The notes: generated by a model not told the origin, from the letters alone. DNA of 64,000 nt from Streptomyces sp. 840.1 (GCF_003751445.1 NZ_RJUU01000001.1:3229001-3293000), one strand, 5' to 3'; positions 37,672-46,945 are shown, counted from the stretch's first letter. Numbers and translations are program-made.

Positions 37672-38334
37672 ATGAAGCTGAGCACGGACCGGATCATCGA
37701 CGCGGGCATGGCGGTGTTCGCCGAAGCGGGCTACCACGGGCTGTCCATGCGCCAGGTGGCGAAGCGGCTCGACGCGCACGCCGGCAGCATGTACTACCAC
37801 GTGCCCAACAAGAGCGCCCTGCTCCAGCTGATGGCCGACCGGCTGGCTCAGCAGGCGTACGACGCGGGCACGGCCGCCCTGGCCGCCCTGCCCGACGCGG
37901 CCGGCTGGCCGGAGCGGGTCGAGGCCCAGGCCGTCTCGCTCCGGCGGAGCCTGCTGAGGCACCCCGGCGGCGCGGTCATGTTCGCCGACAGCCCGAAGGT
38001 GCTCAGCACCGGAGCGCTGTCCCTGATGGAGCGGCTGCTGCGGACGCTGAAGGACACCGGCGTCCGGGACGAGCACCTGGGCATCGCCGGTGACACGGTG
38101 CTCAGCCACATCACCGGCTACGTGCTCCAGGAGCAGGGCGAGCCCCCCGCCGTCGAGGCCGACGCCGAGGACGTCGCCGAGCTCCACCGGCGCTTCCCGC
38201 TCACCGTGGCCGCGGCGTCCGGGCAGGACCAGGACGAGAAGTTCGTCCGCAGCGTCCGGCTGCTCTGCGCCGGAATCGGGGCGCTCGACGAAGCCGGGGC
38301 CCGGCGTCGGTCACCCTCCGATGATCTTGACTGA
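37672..38334 (+). CDS. TetR-family transcriptional regulator
   Basis: 220 residues from ATG 37672 (GTG 37663 is possible). N-terminal helix-turn-helix STDRIIDAGMAVFAEAGYHGLSMRQVAKRLDAHAGSMYYHVPNK is classic TetR. The rest is a helical ligand domain similar to the TetR_C family (LMADRLAQQAYDAG ... LLRTLKDTGVRDEHLGIAG). The twin palindromes between this gene and the divergent membrane protein show autoregulation and repression of the neighbour; the ligand is unknown. Confidence 0.92.
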   Translation: MKLSTDRIIDAGMAVFAEAGYHGLSMRQVAKRLDAHAGSMYYHVPNKSALLQLMADRLAQQAYDAGTAALAALPDAAGWPERVEAQAVSLRRSLLRHPGGAVMFADSPKVLSTGALSLMERLLRTLKDTGVRDEHLGIAGDTVLSHITGYVLQEQGEPPAVEADAEDVAELHRRFPLTVAAASGQDQDEKFVRSVRLLCAGIGALDEAGARRRSPSDDLD

Positions 38335-38402
38335 CGCACTGTGGACATCGAAGGGCGGCTGTGGAGAATTGACCTCCACATCTGTTCGTACTGGGGGGCT
38401 GC

Positions 38403-38609
38403 ATGAGCGTTATGTCAATCGGCTGGTTAGCACTGATAGTCGTCATCCTGCTGGCCTATTTCCTGCCGACCATCGTCGCCTTCGCGCGAGGGGTGTCGAA
38501 CAGCGGCTCCGTACTCGTGCTGAATCTGTTTCTCGGCTGGACCCTGGTGGGCTGGGTCGTGGCACTGGCGATGGCGTCGCGCAGTACCGCGCCGCGCCCG
38601 GGGATGTAA
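38403..38609 (+). CDS. Superinfection-immunity-family small membrane protein with TTA codon
   Basis: 68 residues from ATG 38403. Two membrane helices (GWLALIVVILLAYFLPTIVAFARG and SVLVLNLFLGWTLVGWVVALAMA). LPTIVAFARG and LNLFLGWTLVGWVVALA match the superinfection immunity family named after phage T4 Imm; such proteins are common in bacteria and their role outside phage is unclear. Leu9 is encoded by TTA at 38427-38429, so translation should need bldA, found 1.6 kb away. GGGGGGCTGC before the ATG is a weak ribosome site. Confidence 0.88.
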   Translation: MSVMSIGWLALIVVILLAYFLPTIVAFARGVSNSGSVLVLNLFLGWTLVGWVVALAMASRSTAPRPGM

Positions 38610-38851
38610 GTCGTCCGGCCGTGTGCTGATTTCCCGACCGGGGAATCCGTGAACACGTCCTGCCTGCTCATCGGTGTGTTCGCCCTGGTGGCACTCAGTC
38701 CGCTGGGGCGGACCGCCCGGCAACCGCGCGGAGCGCGCTCTGGCGGCTCCGCGCCGCGTCCGGGTGTGCGGCTTCCCGGAGAACCCGTTCTCCTGACGGG
38801 CGCGGAAGGCCCGGGGGCCTCCCGCGCCCGCGCGCCGGACGGTGCCTGCCG

Positions 38852-39325
38852 CTATCCGTGCATGCCGACCTGGTAGTCGCCGGCGGGCTGCTGGACGATC
38901 ACGTTCAGGCGGTTGAAGGTGTTGATCACGGCGATGGCGCACACCAGGGCGGCGAGCTGGTCGTCGTCGTAGTACTTGGCGGCGTTCGCCCAGACCTCGT
39001 CCGGGACGCCGCCGGCCGCGTCCGCGATACGGGTGCCCTGCTCGGTCAGCTCCAGGGCGGCGCGCTCGGCGTCGGTGAAGACGGTGGCCTCCCGCCAGGT
39101 CGCGACCAGGTTGATGCGCACCGCGCTCTCCCCGGCGTGCGCGGCCTCCTTGGTGTGCATGTCGAGGCAGCCGGCGCAGCCGTTGATCTGGCTGGCGCGG
39201 ATCCTGACCAGCTCCTGCGTCGCGAGCGGCAGCGTCGACTCCTTGAGCGCGTTGCCTGCCGCGATGATGTGCTTGAGGGACTTGGCCGCGACCGGGCTGT
39301 CGAAGGGCTTCAAGCGGGCGTTCAT
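38852..39325 (-). CDS. AhpD-like carboxymuconolactone decarboxylase family protein
   Basis: 157 residues from ATG 39325 (AAGGGAG 9 bp upstream). The peroxidatic signature NGCAGCLDMHTKEA (CxxC plus His) is intact, so a thiol peroxidase or alkylhydroperoxide role is likely, rather than a true decarboxylase. C-terminal AIAVINTFNRLNVI is typical of the family. Between it and the preceding gene, 38610-38851 shows no supportable gene. Confidence 0.9.
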   Translation of the reverse strand: MNARLKPFDSPVAAKSLKHIIAAGNALKESTLPLATQELVRIRASQINGCAGCLDMHTKEAAHAGESAVRINLVATWREATVFTDAERAALELTEQGTRIADAAGGVPDEVWANAAKYYDDDQLAALVCAIAVINTFNRLNVIVQQPAGDYQVGMHG

Positions 39326-39470
39326 GGTGCACTCCCTTGAGGTTTCGGTGCCTGTATCTCTCTGACCGATCAGGCCGGCAAAATGTGACAGCCCTGGATG
39401 TGACCCGCGTCTCACTGTCGCGGCTCGCGCTCCCACCCGCCTCCCGGCCCCCGTTTCGCGACGCGGTCGC

Positions 39471-40118
39471 TCACTCACCGGGGCGTCGGGGAGCGCCCGC
39501 CGTCCCGGCTCTCACCTCGTCCATCAGCTCGTCCAGGGCCTCTCGCGCGAGGGGGACAAAGCGCCGCTGCATGGCCTCCACGAGGCGGCCCGTCTCCGCC
39601 GCGGCGGAGCGGTAGCGCTCCGTCCGCTCCTCGCTCGGCGGTCCCTCGCCCAGTTCCATCAGGTACTCGATGGGCGGGTGAATGTGCCCGTCCACGGCCT
39701 CGGCCCAGTCGGCGGCCGCTTGCGCCACCGGGGCGGGACCTTCGAGCTGGACCCGGTTGGCCGCCTGCCGAGTGGCCCGTACGGCGTCGATGGCGAGGCC
39801 GCGTCTGGTGTCGTACCGATGCCGGTCGTAGGGGTCCGACGTCAGCCGGGCCAGCTGCCAGACCGCCCCGTGCGCCTCGTACGCGGCGTCCATCAGCCCC
39901 TGGTAGGCGGCCTGCCTGCTGTCCCTGCGCCATTTACGGTGCTCGACCCGCAGATCGCGGCGCCGGGCGCGGTCGTCCGCGGCCTCCTGGCGCTGCTGCT
40001 GCCGCCCCAGTGCCTCGTCCTTGCGGCGCTCGGTCCGCGCGGCCGCGAGCGCCGTCAGTCCGCTGCCGAGCAGGGTGCCGCCGACCGCGACGGCTGTGGT
40101 CATCCAGGTGCTCTCCAT
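39471..40118 (-). CDS. Membrane-anchored hypothetical protein
   Basis: 215 residues from ATG 40118 (MESTWMTTAVAVGGTLLG...). One N-terminal hydrophobic segment (TAVAVGGTLLGSGLTALAAA), then a strongly charged helical coil (RTERRKDEALGRQQQRQEAADDRARRRDLR) and a helical body with conserved-looking aromatic and His residues (VDGHIHPPIEYLMELG). It resembles widespread Streptomyces proteins of unknown function. Divergent from the methyltransferase gene. Confidence 0.75.
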   Translation of the reverse strand: MESTWMTTAVAVGGTLLGSGLTALAAARTERRKDEALGRQQQRQEAADDRARRRDLRVEHRKWRRDSRQAAYQGLMDAAYEAHGAVWQLARLTSDPYDRHRYDTRRGLAIDAVRATRQAANRVQLEGPAPVAQAAADWAEAVDGHIHPPIEYLMELGEGPPSEERTERYRSAAAETGRLVEAMQRRFVPLAREALDELMDEVRAGTAGAPRRPGE

Positions 40119-40234
40119 GGCGGGAGATTGTGCGCCGGTGCGGCGGCGGGCAGGAAGGGCCCGTGGTCGCGGACCGGGCCGGACGTCACAACGGCCTTTC
40201 TGAAGAGGGGAGTTACGCACGGTACTGTCGCGCC

Positions 40235-41062
40235 ATGTCTCAGTCGTCGTCGCCACGGGTACCGGCACGGTCATCGGCATCGGCCTCTGCACCGTCATCG
40301 GCATCGGTGGCCGACTTCTACGACGCACTGGCCGGCGACTACCACCTCGTCTACGCGGACTGGGACGCCGGCATCCGCCGCCAGGGCGCCGCCCTGGACG
40401 CGTTGATCGGCCGGGAGCGGGCCGAGGTGCTCGACTGCTCCTGCGGCATCGGCACCCAGGCCATCGGCCTCGCGCTGCGCGGGCACGACGTCACCGGGAC
40501 CGACCTCAGCCCCCGCGCCGCCGCACGCGCCGCCCGTGAGGCCGAGCGCCGAGGGCTCGGCCTGCGTACGGCCGCCGCCGACATGCGGTGCCTGCCGTTT
40601 CCCGACGGCCGGTTCGACGTCGTCGTCTGCGCCGACAACTCACTGCCGCACCTGCTGACCGCGCAGGACGTGCACGCCGCGCTGGCGGAGATGCGCCGCG
40701 TGCTGCGGCCGGGCGGTCTGCTGCTGGTCAGCACCCGCCCCTACGACGAACTGCTGCGCGAGCGCCCCGTTTCCACGGCTCCCCAGGCCCACCCCGCCGA
40801 CGACGACGAGGAACGGAACGTCACCTTCCAGCTCTGGCACTGGCACGAGGACGGCGAGCACTACGACCTCGAGCACTTCCAGCTCCTGGCGGCGGCCCCG
40901 CAGGCGGAGTGGCGCGTCCGGGTCCGCCGCGCCACCTACTGGGCGCTGGGCAGGGACCGGCTCGCCTCGTTCGCCGCCGGGGCCGGGTTCGCCGGGCCGC
41001 AGTGGCGGATGCCCGACGAGTCCGGTTTCTTCCAGCCGCTGCTCGTGGCCCGCGCGCGATAA
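40235..41062 (+). CDS. Class I SAM-dependent methyltransferase
   Basis: 275 residues from ATG 40235. A Ser/Ala-rich leader (with GGCATCGG micro-repeats in the DNA at 40262-40310) precedes a UbiE/COQ5-like methyltransferase: motif I VLDCSCGIGTQAIGLA, acidic loop TGTDLSPRAAA, motif II FPDGRFDVVVCADNSLPHL, motif III LRPGGLLLVSTRPYDELL. A C-terminal extension rich in His/Trp (FQLWHWHEDGEHYDLEHFQL) suggests a small-molecule pocket. Substrate unknown. DinB gene begins 40 bp downstream. Confidence 0.9.
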   Translation: MSQSSSPRVPARSSASASAPSSASVADFYDALAGDYHLVYADWDAGIRRQGAALDALIGRERAEVLDCSCGIGTQAIGLALRGHDVTGTDLSPRAAARAAREAERRGLGLRTAAADMRCLPFPDGRFDVVVCADNSLPHLLTAQDVHAALAEMRRVLRPGGLLLVSTRPYDELLRERPVSTAPQAHPADDDEERNVTFQLWHWHEDGEHYDLEHFQLLAAAPQAEWRVRVRRATYWALGRDRLASFAAGAGFAGPQWRMPDESGFFQPLLVARAR

Positions 41063-41102
41063 GCCGTTGGACGCGGGGCGCGCGCCTGACAGATTCGGGT
41101 TC

Positions 41103-41708
41103 ATGACCGCGACCACGACCGGCCACAAGCGAGACCTCCGCCTCTATCTGCAGGATGCCCGCGACACCTTCCTCTGGAAGCTCGAAGGAGCGTCCGAGTA
41201 CGACATCCGGCGCCCGCTGACCCCGACCGGCACCAACCTGCTGGGGCTGGTCAAGCACGTGACCGGAGCCGAGGCGTTCTACTTCGGCGCCGCCTTCGGG
41301 CGGCCCGTCGAGGCGCCGGATCTCTGGATCGCCGGGGACGCCGAGCCGAACGCGGACCTGTGGGCCACCGCCGACGAGACACGTGCGGAGATCGTCGCCG
41401 GGTACCGCCGGGTGTGGGCCCACTCGGACGCGACGATCGACGCGCTGGACCTGGACGCCGTCGGCCGGCTCCCCGGGGAAGCGGGGACCGAGCTGACGCT
41501 CCACCGGATCCTCGTCCACATGGTCGCCGAGACCCAACGGCACGCCGGGCACGCCGACATCGTCCGGGAACTCGTCGACGGGACCACGGGCCTGCGGGCC
41601 GGGAGCGACAACATGGCCTCCGGCGACGCGGCCTGGTGGGCGAGCCACCGGGACCGGGTGGAGCGCGCGGCCCGGGAGGCCCCGGACGCGTTGACGCCGC
41701 GCCCGTGA
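41103..41708 (+). CDS. DinB/DUF664-family protein
   Basis: 201 residues from ATG 41103. Four-helix-bundle DinB pattern: LGLVKHVTGAEAFYFG (first His), AEIVAGYRRVWAHSDATIDAL, and HRILVHMVAETQRHAGHADIVREL with the paired His that bind metal. Related enzymes include mycothiol-dependent transferases and metal-dependent hydrolases. No neighbour tells the substrate. Confidence 0.9.
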   Translation: MTATTTGHKRDLRLYLQDARDTFLWKLEGASEYDIRRPLTPTGTNLLGLVKHVTGAEAFYFGAAFGRPVEAPDLWIAGDAEPNADLWATADETRAEIVAGYRRVWAHSDATIDALDLDAVGRLPGEAGTELTLHRILVHMVAETQRHAGHADIVRELVDGTTGLRAGSDNMASGDAAWWASHRDRVERAAREAPDALTPRP

Positions 41709-41744
41709 CTACGCCTCGCCCGTGACTACGCCGCGCGCCCCTGC

Positions 41745-43073
41745 CTACGCCGCGCCCCGCGCCCCCGGAGCAGGAGTCGGACCCGGCCCCGAGGCCGCAG
41801 CCGCAGCGGGAACCGGCCCTGCGGCGTGGGGCAGGCGGCGTACGGCGCGGGAGGCCAGGGGGAGCGTGGCCGCGGCCGCCGAGATCACCCCGGCGGCCGC
41901 CGCGACGCGGAACGCGCCGTACGCCTGGGCCAGCGGGCCGACGCACAGCTGGCCGGCCGGGATCGCGATGTACGAGAGCAGCTCGTCGTACGAAGCGACG
42001 CGCGAGAGCACCTGTGGCGGAACGTGCTCCTGCATCGAGGTGTCCCAGGCGACGGCCGTGACGGCGGAGCCCAGCCCCGCGACGAACGCGGCGGCCAGCA
42101 GCCACGGGATGTGCAGACGGGCGCCCAGGGCGAGCAGCGGGAGCGCGGCGAGGGCGCTCGTCAGCTGTCCGAGGCGGAGCAGGTGCCGTACGACCAGCCG
42201 GTACATCAGCAGGCCGGACACCAGCAGCCCGATGCCACGGGCGCTGAGCACCAGGCCCCAGGCCGCCTCACCGCTGAGCTGCCGGGTGAGCTGGGGGCCC
42301 AGGATCTGCCAGGTGCCGGTCAGGGCCAGATTCATCAGGCAGAACGACAGCGTGCCGATCCACACCCAGCGGATCGCGCGGAACTCGGTCCACCCGTCGC
42401 GGATGTCGGCGGCCAGGGTGGTCGTCCGCCGGGGTGCGTCCGGGGCGCCGGCGAACGTGAGCCGCGCGAGGAAACCCGCCGCCAGCAGGTAGGTGAACGC
42501 GTCGAAGGCGATGGCCGGGCCGCTGCCCGCCGCCACGACGAGCACACCGGCCAGGCTCGGCCCGAGGATCTTCGTGGCGTTGCGGGCCGTGCCCAGCAGG
42601 GAGTTCGCCTGCTTGAGCCGGGCCCGGTCGACCAGCTGCGGCAGGACCCCGCGCAGGGCCGGGGCCGTGAACGCGCCCAGCGCGCCGTTCAGGAACTCCA
42701 GCACGGCCACCGGGGCCGGCGCGTAGTGGCCGGTCAGCAGGAGCGCCGCGACCCCGCCCTGGGTGAGCGCCGCGCCCAGATGGACGGCGACCAGTACGTT
42801 GCGGCGCGAGGCGCGGTCGGCCACCGCCCCGCCCACCAGGAGCAGCGCCAGCAGCGGCAGCATGCGGGCGGCCAGCACGAAGCCGAGGTCCCCGGTGCTG
42901 CCGGAGGCGTCCAGGACCGCGAAGGCCAGCGCGACCGGGGCCATCGAGCTGCCGAGCAGCGACACCAGCCGCCCGGCGTAGAACGCGCGGAACCCCGGCT
43001 GCCGGAGAAGGGACGGAGTGGCGGACGGAGTAGCGGACAAAGGGGGCGGCGGAGGCGCGGGAGGTGGGTGCAC
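41745..43073 (-). CDS. Major facilitator superfamily transporter
   Basis: 442 residues from GTG 43073. About twelve membrane helices with RLVSLLGSSMAPVALAFAVLD in the first, and the cytoplasmic loop GGAVADRASRRNVLV between helices 2 and 3. Both ends are Pro/Ala-rich and probably disordered. The MFS_3/DHA type usually exports drugs or siderophores. Divergent from an ArsR-like regulator by 59 bp, which may control it. Confidence 0.9.
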   Translation of the reverse strand: MHPPPAPPPPPLSATPSATPSLLRQPGFRAFYAGRLVSLLGSSMAPVALAFAVLDASGSTGDLGFVLAARMLPLLALLLVGGAVADRASRRNVLVAVHLGAALTQGGVAALLLTGHYAPAPVAVLEFLNGALGAFTAPALRGVLPQLVDRARLKQANSLLGTARNATKILGPSLAGVLVVAAGSGPAIAFDAFTYLLAAGFLARLTFAGAPDAPRRTTTLAADIRDGWTEFRAIRWVWIGTLSFCLMNLALTGTWQILGPQLTRQLSGEAAWGLVLSARGIGLLVSGLLMYRLVVRHLLRLGQLTSALAALPLLALGARLHIPWLLAAAFVAGLGSAVTAVAWDTSMQEHVPPQVLSRVASYDELLSYIAIPAGQLCVGPLAQAYGAFRVAAAAGVISAAAATLPLASRAVRRLPHAAGPVPAAAAASGPGPTPAPGARGAA

Positions 43074-43132
43074 CGGCAGGATTCTGCGGAGACGGCCCCG
43101 GTGCGCGCTAACGTTTCGGCAGGAGGCGAAAG

Positions 43133-44116
43133 ATGGTGATGCTGCGGCTGAGCTCGATGGCCCTGTCCCGGTCCAGGTTCGCGCTGTCGCCGCTGGCCGA
43201 GACGCTGGGGTCGATGAGCGTGCTGGTCAAGCCGTGCTCCGATCCGTGGCTCGGTCCCTGGTACGGCCGGCACCGCGCCGCCTTCCTCGCCGTCCTCGAC
43301 GCCGATTCCTTCGCCAGGGGCCTGGTCGAGCTGATCTCCTCGACCAAGTACCTCCCCGGCTACATCACCCTGCCGCCGTCCGGCGGGATGCGTACCGCCC
43401 TGGACGACGAGCTGGCCCCCGTCGCCGCCGCCTCCGACGCGGCCGTGCGCGCCGACCTCGAAGCAGCGGTGGCGCACAGCTGGAAGCGGCACGACCTGGG
43501 GTGGCTGACCGGGCACGGCTGGGGAGCCCGTACGGCCGGTCTGTTCCGGTACACGTGGGAGGCGCACATCCTCGCGGACTGGCCGCGCCGCCGGGCGCTG
43601 CTGGAGCGGGACGTCAGCCACCGGGCGGGACTGCTGGCCGCCTACGGCTGGCCCCGCGCCCTCCAGCAGATGAACCGCCGGAGCGCCTGGGTCGGCGCGG
43701 ACGCGATCCGCTTCAGCCACCAGCCGGGACCGGACCGTGTCGTCGGCGAGGACGGAATGCTGTTCGTGCCGGTCTGTGTGACGAGCGGCACCTGGCTCGC
43801 CGAGGAACCCCCCGCCCGGTACGCCCTGGTCTATCCGGCGCGCGGGTCCGCCGCCGAAGCCACCGGCGGACCCAGGCCCGCCCGCGCGCTGGAGCGGCTG
43901 ATCGGCACCGGCCGCGCCGCCGTGCTCCACGAACTGGAACGTCCCGCCACCAGCACCGAACTCGCCCGCCACTTCGGCCAGTCGCTCGGCACTGTCGGCG
44001 GGCATCTGGCGGTCCTGCGCGACGCGGGCCTGGTCACGGGCACGAGGGTCGGCCGGCGGGTCGTCTACCGGCGTACCGGGGCCGGCGACGCCCTCGCCGG
44101 GGACGCACCTGCCTGA
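43133..44116 (+). CDS. ArsR-type winged-helix regulator with large N-terminal domain
   Basis: 327 residues from ATG 43133 (AGGAGG at 43121-43126). The last 85 residues form an ArsR-like winged helix (GTGRAAVLHELERPATSTELARHFGQSLGTVGGHLAVLRDAGLV). The N-terminal 240 residues are seen in many Streptomyces regulators of this type (SVLVKPCSDPWLGPWYGRHRAAF, WEAHILADWPRRRALLERDV) and lack metal-binding cysteines. Probably controls the divergent MFS exporter. Confidence 0.85.
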   Translation: MVMLRLSSMALSRSRFALSPLAETLGSMSVLVKPCSDPWLGPWYGRHRAAFLAVLDADSFARGLVELISSTKYLPGYITLPPSGGMRTALDDELAPVAAASDAAVRADLEAAVAHSWKRHDLGWLTGHGWGARTAGLFRYTWEAHILADWPRRRALLERDVSHRAGLLAAYGWPRALQQMNRRSAWVGADAIRFSHQPGPDRVVGEDGMLFVPVCVTSGTWLAEEPPARYALVYPARGSAAEATGGPRPARALERLIGTGRAAVLHELERPATSTELARHFGQSLGTVGGHLAVLRDAGLVTGTRVGRRVVYRRTGAGDALAGDAPA

Positions 44117-44260
44117 CGGCTGCCGCGGCGGCCAACGGAATCAGTGTGACCGCCGCGACAGTACGGGCGCCGAAAGATCCTCCCCTGGCACTAGGGAGTT
44201 TGTTTTGCCTACCCATTACTCTTGTTCCAAGGCCGCGCTGGGTGGCCATGGAGGAGTGAG

Positions 44261-45121
44261 ATGAGGAGCAGCAACCCGGTCTTCTCGCGACGGGGCTTCA
44301 GCCGCGACAACGGTTACGCGAACGTCAACGCGGCACCGCAGGCCGGGGCCCCCGTAGCGGGTGCCAACCCGTACGCCACCAACCCCTATGCCCAGCCGGA
44401 CGCCCAGTACGGCGCCCCGCAGGCGCCGGCGCGTTCCGGTGTGATGACGATCGACGATGTCGTCACCCGTACGGCGCTGACGCTGGGCACGGTCGTGGCG
44501 GGTGCCGCGGTCGCCTGGGCCCTGCTCCCGGTCGACGAGGCGAACCTCAACAAGTCGTACGGCATCGCGATCGGCGCCGCGCTGATCGCCTTCGTGCTGT
44601 CGCTCGTCCAGTCCTTCAAGCGCAAGCCGGTTCCCGCGCTGATCATCGCGTACGCGGCCTTCGAGGGTGTCTTCCTCGGGGTCATCTCCAGCGCGGTGAG
44701 CACGTACATCTCACCGGGTGTCGTGATGCAGGCGGTGATGGGCACCATGTGTGTCTTCGCCGGTGTGCTGTTCGCGTACAAGATGCGCTGGATCCGCGTC
44801 ACCCGCCGGTTCTACGGCTTCGTGATGGCCGCCGCCATGGGCTTCATGCTCCTGATGGTGGTCAACCTGCTGTTCGCAGCCTTCGGTGGCGGTGACGGCC
44901 TCGGCTTCCGCAGCGGTGGCCTCGGCATCCTCTTTGGTGTCGTCGGCATCATCCTCGGCGCCTGCTTCCTGGCCCTGGACTTCAAGCAGGTCGAGGACGG
45001 CGTCGCGTTCGGCGCTCCCCGCGAGGAGTCCTGGCTGGCGGCCTTCGGCCTCACCATGACCCTGGTGTGGATCTACCTGGAGATGCTGCGTCTGCTCTCG
45101 ATCCTGAGCGGCGACGACTAG
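44261..45121 (+). CDS. Bax inhibitor-1/YccA family membrane protein
   Basis: 286 residues from ATG 44261 (GGAGGAGTGAG directly upstream). Disordered N terminus then seven hydrophobic segments (TRTALTLGTVVAGAAVAWALL, GIAIGAALIAFVLSLVQ, VPALIIAYAAFEGVFLGVIS, AVMGTMCVFAGVLFAYK, FYGFVMAAAMGFMLLMVVNLL, GILFGVVGIILGACFLALDF, ESWLAAFGLTMTLVWIYLEM). YAAFEGVFLG and LDFKQVEDG carry the acidic residues of BI-1 channels. Likely a pH-sensitive calcium leak channel; physiological role in Streptomyces unknown. Confidence 0.95.
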   Translation: MRSSNPVFSRRGFSRDNGYANVNAAPQAGAPVAGANPYATNPYAQPDAQYGAPQAPARSGVMTIDDVVTRTALTLGTVVAGAAVAWALLPVDEANLNKSYGIAIGAALIAFVLSLVQSFKRKPVPALIIAYAAFEGVFLGVISSAVSTYISPGVVMQAVMGTMCVFAGVLFAYKMRWIRVTRRFYGFVMAAAMGFMLLMVVNLLFAAFGGGDGLGFRSGGLGILFGVVGIILGACFLALDFKQVEDGVAFGAPREESWLAAFGLTMTLVWIYLEMLRLLSILSGDD

Positions 45122-45144
45122 GACGGCTGAACACCGGTCGGCAG

Positions 45145-45184
45145 AACGGCCCGCAGGCTCCTTCGCAGGAGCCTGCGGGCCGTT
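45145..45184. terminator. Perfect 18-bp hairpin terminator
   Basis: AACGGCCCGCAGGCTCCT (45145-45162) pairs exactly with 45167-45184 around the tetraloop TCGC. Serves the BI-1 gene and the convergent DUF4287 gene. Confidence 0.92.
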
Positions 45185-45212
45185 TCCGTGCTTCCGCGGG
45201 GACGGGGCGGGG

Positions 45213-45440
45213 CTACAGGAGCTTGCGGGCTGCTCTTCGCAGGTCGTACTCGTGGATGAGCGCCTTCGCGTGCCCGTAGGCGAGGTCGTGCTCGCTCCGC
45301 AGCCAGCTGACCTTCTCCTCGAAGCGGAGAGCGGGGCCGTCCTCGACGGTGCGGAGCCAGTCGGAGATCTCACGACCGGTGCAGTGCGGGATTCTGGCGA
45401 GCAGATTGCGGTGGGTCTCTTCGGACAGGACTTGGGACAT
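45213..45440 (-). CDS. DUF4287 small protein
   Basis: 75 residues from ATG 45440 (MSQVLSEETHRNLLARIP). Helical, with the DUF4287 tail HDLAYGHAKALIHEYDLRR. Cytoplasmic; function unknown but the domain is often found alone or fused to DUF5655. Confidence 0.88.
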   Translation of the reverse strand: MSQVLSEETHRNLLARIPHCTGREISDWLRTVEDGPALRFEEKVSWLRSEHDLAYGHAKALIHEYDLRRAARKLL

Positions 45441-45542
45441 GGCGCCTCCGACGCGTTGTGCGCGGTACTGGTCCTTCCCGACACCGTGCCTGAGGGCCGG
45501 GCCGTTGGCAACCATCCGGGCGGGGGCGCGTAGGGTCGCGGG

Positions 45543-45860
45543 GTGCTCGATACGACGCCCCTGATCATCGCCGTGGACCGATTCGCCGACCGGCTGCGTG
45601 CCGCCCCGCAGAGCAGACTGCAGCGGGGAGCGGCGGCCGAGGGACTGGCCGTGGCCAGGCAGTTGGCGGTGCGGGCCCAGCGCGTCGAGGCGCCGGACCG
45701 GGAGCCGAGGACCATGCCGGACGCCGGGCTCTTCGCGATCGGTGACCAACTCGCGGTCGCGGGGCGGGATCTGGCCGTGGCACTGGAAACGGCCCCGTCG
45801 GCTGAGCTGGACGAGGCCGTGCGATTCGTCGAGGAAGCGACCGTCCGGGCCTTCGCCTAG
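45543..45860 (+). CDS. Conserved hypothetical helical protein
   Basis: 105 residues from GTG 45543. All-helical with Leu/Ala/Arg periodicity (DRFADRLRAAPQSRLQRGAAAEGLAVARQLAVRAQ). No domain recognised. Divergent from DUF4287; ends against a GC hairpin. Confidence 0.65.
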   Translation: MLDTTPLIIAVDRFADRLRAAPQSRLQRGAAAEGLAVARQLAVRAQRVEAPDREPRTMPDAGLFAIGDQLAVAGRDLAVALETAPSAELDEAVRFVEEATVRAFA

Positions 45861-45876
45861 GCGGTACGCGCGCGGC

Positions 45877-45898
45877 AGCGGCCGGCGAGGGCCGCTGT
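45877..45898. terminator. Short GC hairpin between convergent genes
   Basis: CAGCGGCC (45877-45884) and GGCCGCTG (45891-45898), loop GGCGAG. Confidence 0.65.
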
Positions 45899-45941
45899 GC
45901 CGTGGGGGCGTGGGGGAGGGGCCGGACGACCGGTCCGCGGG

Positions 45942-46796
45942 CTAGAAGCTCGCGATGACGCGGTCGGCCAGTATGTACACGTTCTCCCGGCCGCACGAGA
46001 ACGTCAGCGCGTACGCACCGGAGACGCCGGAGCCGCCCAGCAGCACCGGGTGCTCACCGGACCGCAGGGACTCGGCCAGCCGCTCCGCCGTCTCGCGGTG
46101 GCCGGGCGTCATGCAGAGCGTGGTGCCGTCGGCGAAGACGTAGACGTCGAGCGTGCCGAGCGGGCCGGGTCGCACGTCGGAGAGTTCCGTACGGCTGTCG
46201 GCCAGCTCCTCCAGGCGGTTCACCGTGCGCTCGTGGTCGGTGACGACGGGTGTCTGCACCGGCACGAAGTCGGGGTGCGAGGGGTGGCGGCGACGGGCCG
46301 CGGCCAGCTCGGGGGAGTCCTCCGCGAACTCCGCGATCTCCGGGAGCTCGGTGATGTCGGCGAGCTCGGCCAGTTCCGTCAGCTCCTCCAGCGCCTCGGT
46401 GGCGTCGAGGTCCATCGCCTCCAGGCCGGCGAAATCGGCCTGGCGCGGCATGAAGAACGGGGCGTCCTCGCCGACCCCGGCCAGCCCGCCCAGCAGGGAC
46501 GGGGCATCGGCGGCGTCGCGCGCTTCCTGCGTGGCCCAGAAGGCCCGCGCCTCGGCGAGTTCGCGTTCCCGCTCCTCGGCCAGCGCCTCGGCCACCGCCG
46601 CGCGTATCTCCGCGGCAGGTGTGGCGTCGTTACGGCTCTGGGCGGGGACCGTGGCGGCCTGGGCGCGGCCGTCGGCCAGCTCCCTTCGAAGGGCCGATAC
46701 CTGCTTACGCAGCCCGTGAGCGGCGTGCAGAGCAGCAGCGCCCACGGCCGTGGCAGCGGCGGTGGTCAGCAACAGGGCAAGAGGCATGGCGCTCAC
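45942..46796 (-). CDS. Membrane-anchored conserved hypothetical protein
   Basis: 284 residues from GTG 46796 (ATG 46787 possible). One N-terminal helix (PLALLLTTAAATAVGAAALHAA), a short coil, an acidic Glu/Leu-rich stretch (ATEALEELTELAELADITELPEIAEFAED), then a C-terminal globular domain (TLDVYVFADGTTLCMTPGHRETAERL ... LTFSCGRENVYILADRVI). Conserved among streptomycetes as far as the pattern suggests; function unknown. Confidence 0.78.
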   Translation of the reverse strand: MSAMPLALLLTTAAATAVGAAALHAAHGLRKQVSALRRELADGRAQAATVPAQSRNDATPAAEIRAAVAEALAEERERELAEARAFWATQEARDAADAPSLLGGLAGVGEDAPFFMPRQADFAGLEAMDLDATEALEELTELAELADITELPEIAEFAEDSPELAAARRRHPSHPDFVPVQTPVVTDHERTVNRLEELADSRTELSDVRPGPLGTLDVYVFADGTTLCMTPGHRETAERLAESLRSGEHPVLLGGSGVSGAYALTFSCGRENVYILADRVIASF

Positions 46797-46945
46797 TGAC
46801 TTACTCCCGATTTCAATCGATCCCCCGACTTCCTACATCAGCTTGGCCTCTACCGGCACCATGTGTCAGTGCATTACGTCACGAATTGGACAGGTCTTTG
46901 TGCCCGGGGTTTAACCCTGATGCTGGTGTGACCTGCGGGAATGAC

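Noticed and set aside
38649..38876. Possible small gene between the superinfection-immunity-like and AhpD-like genes
   Set aside because: Overlaps the end of the AhpD-like gene and shows no recognisable protein features.
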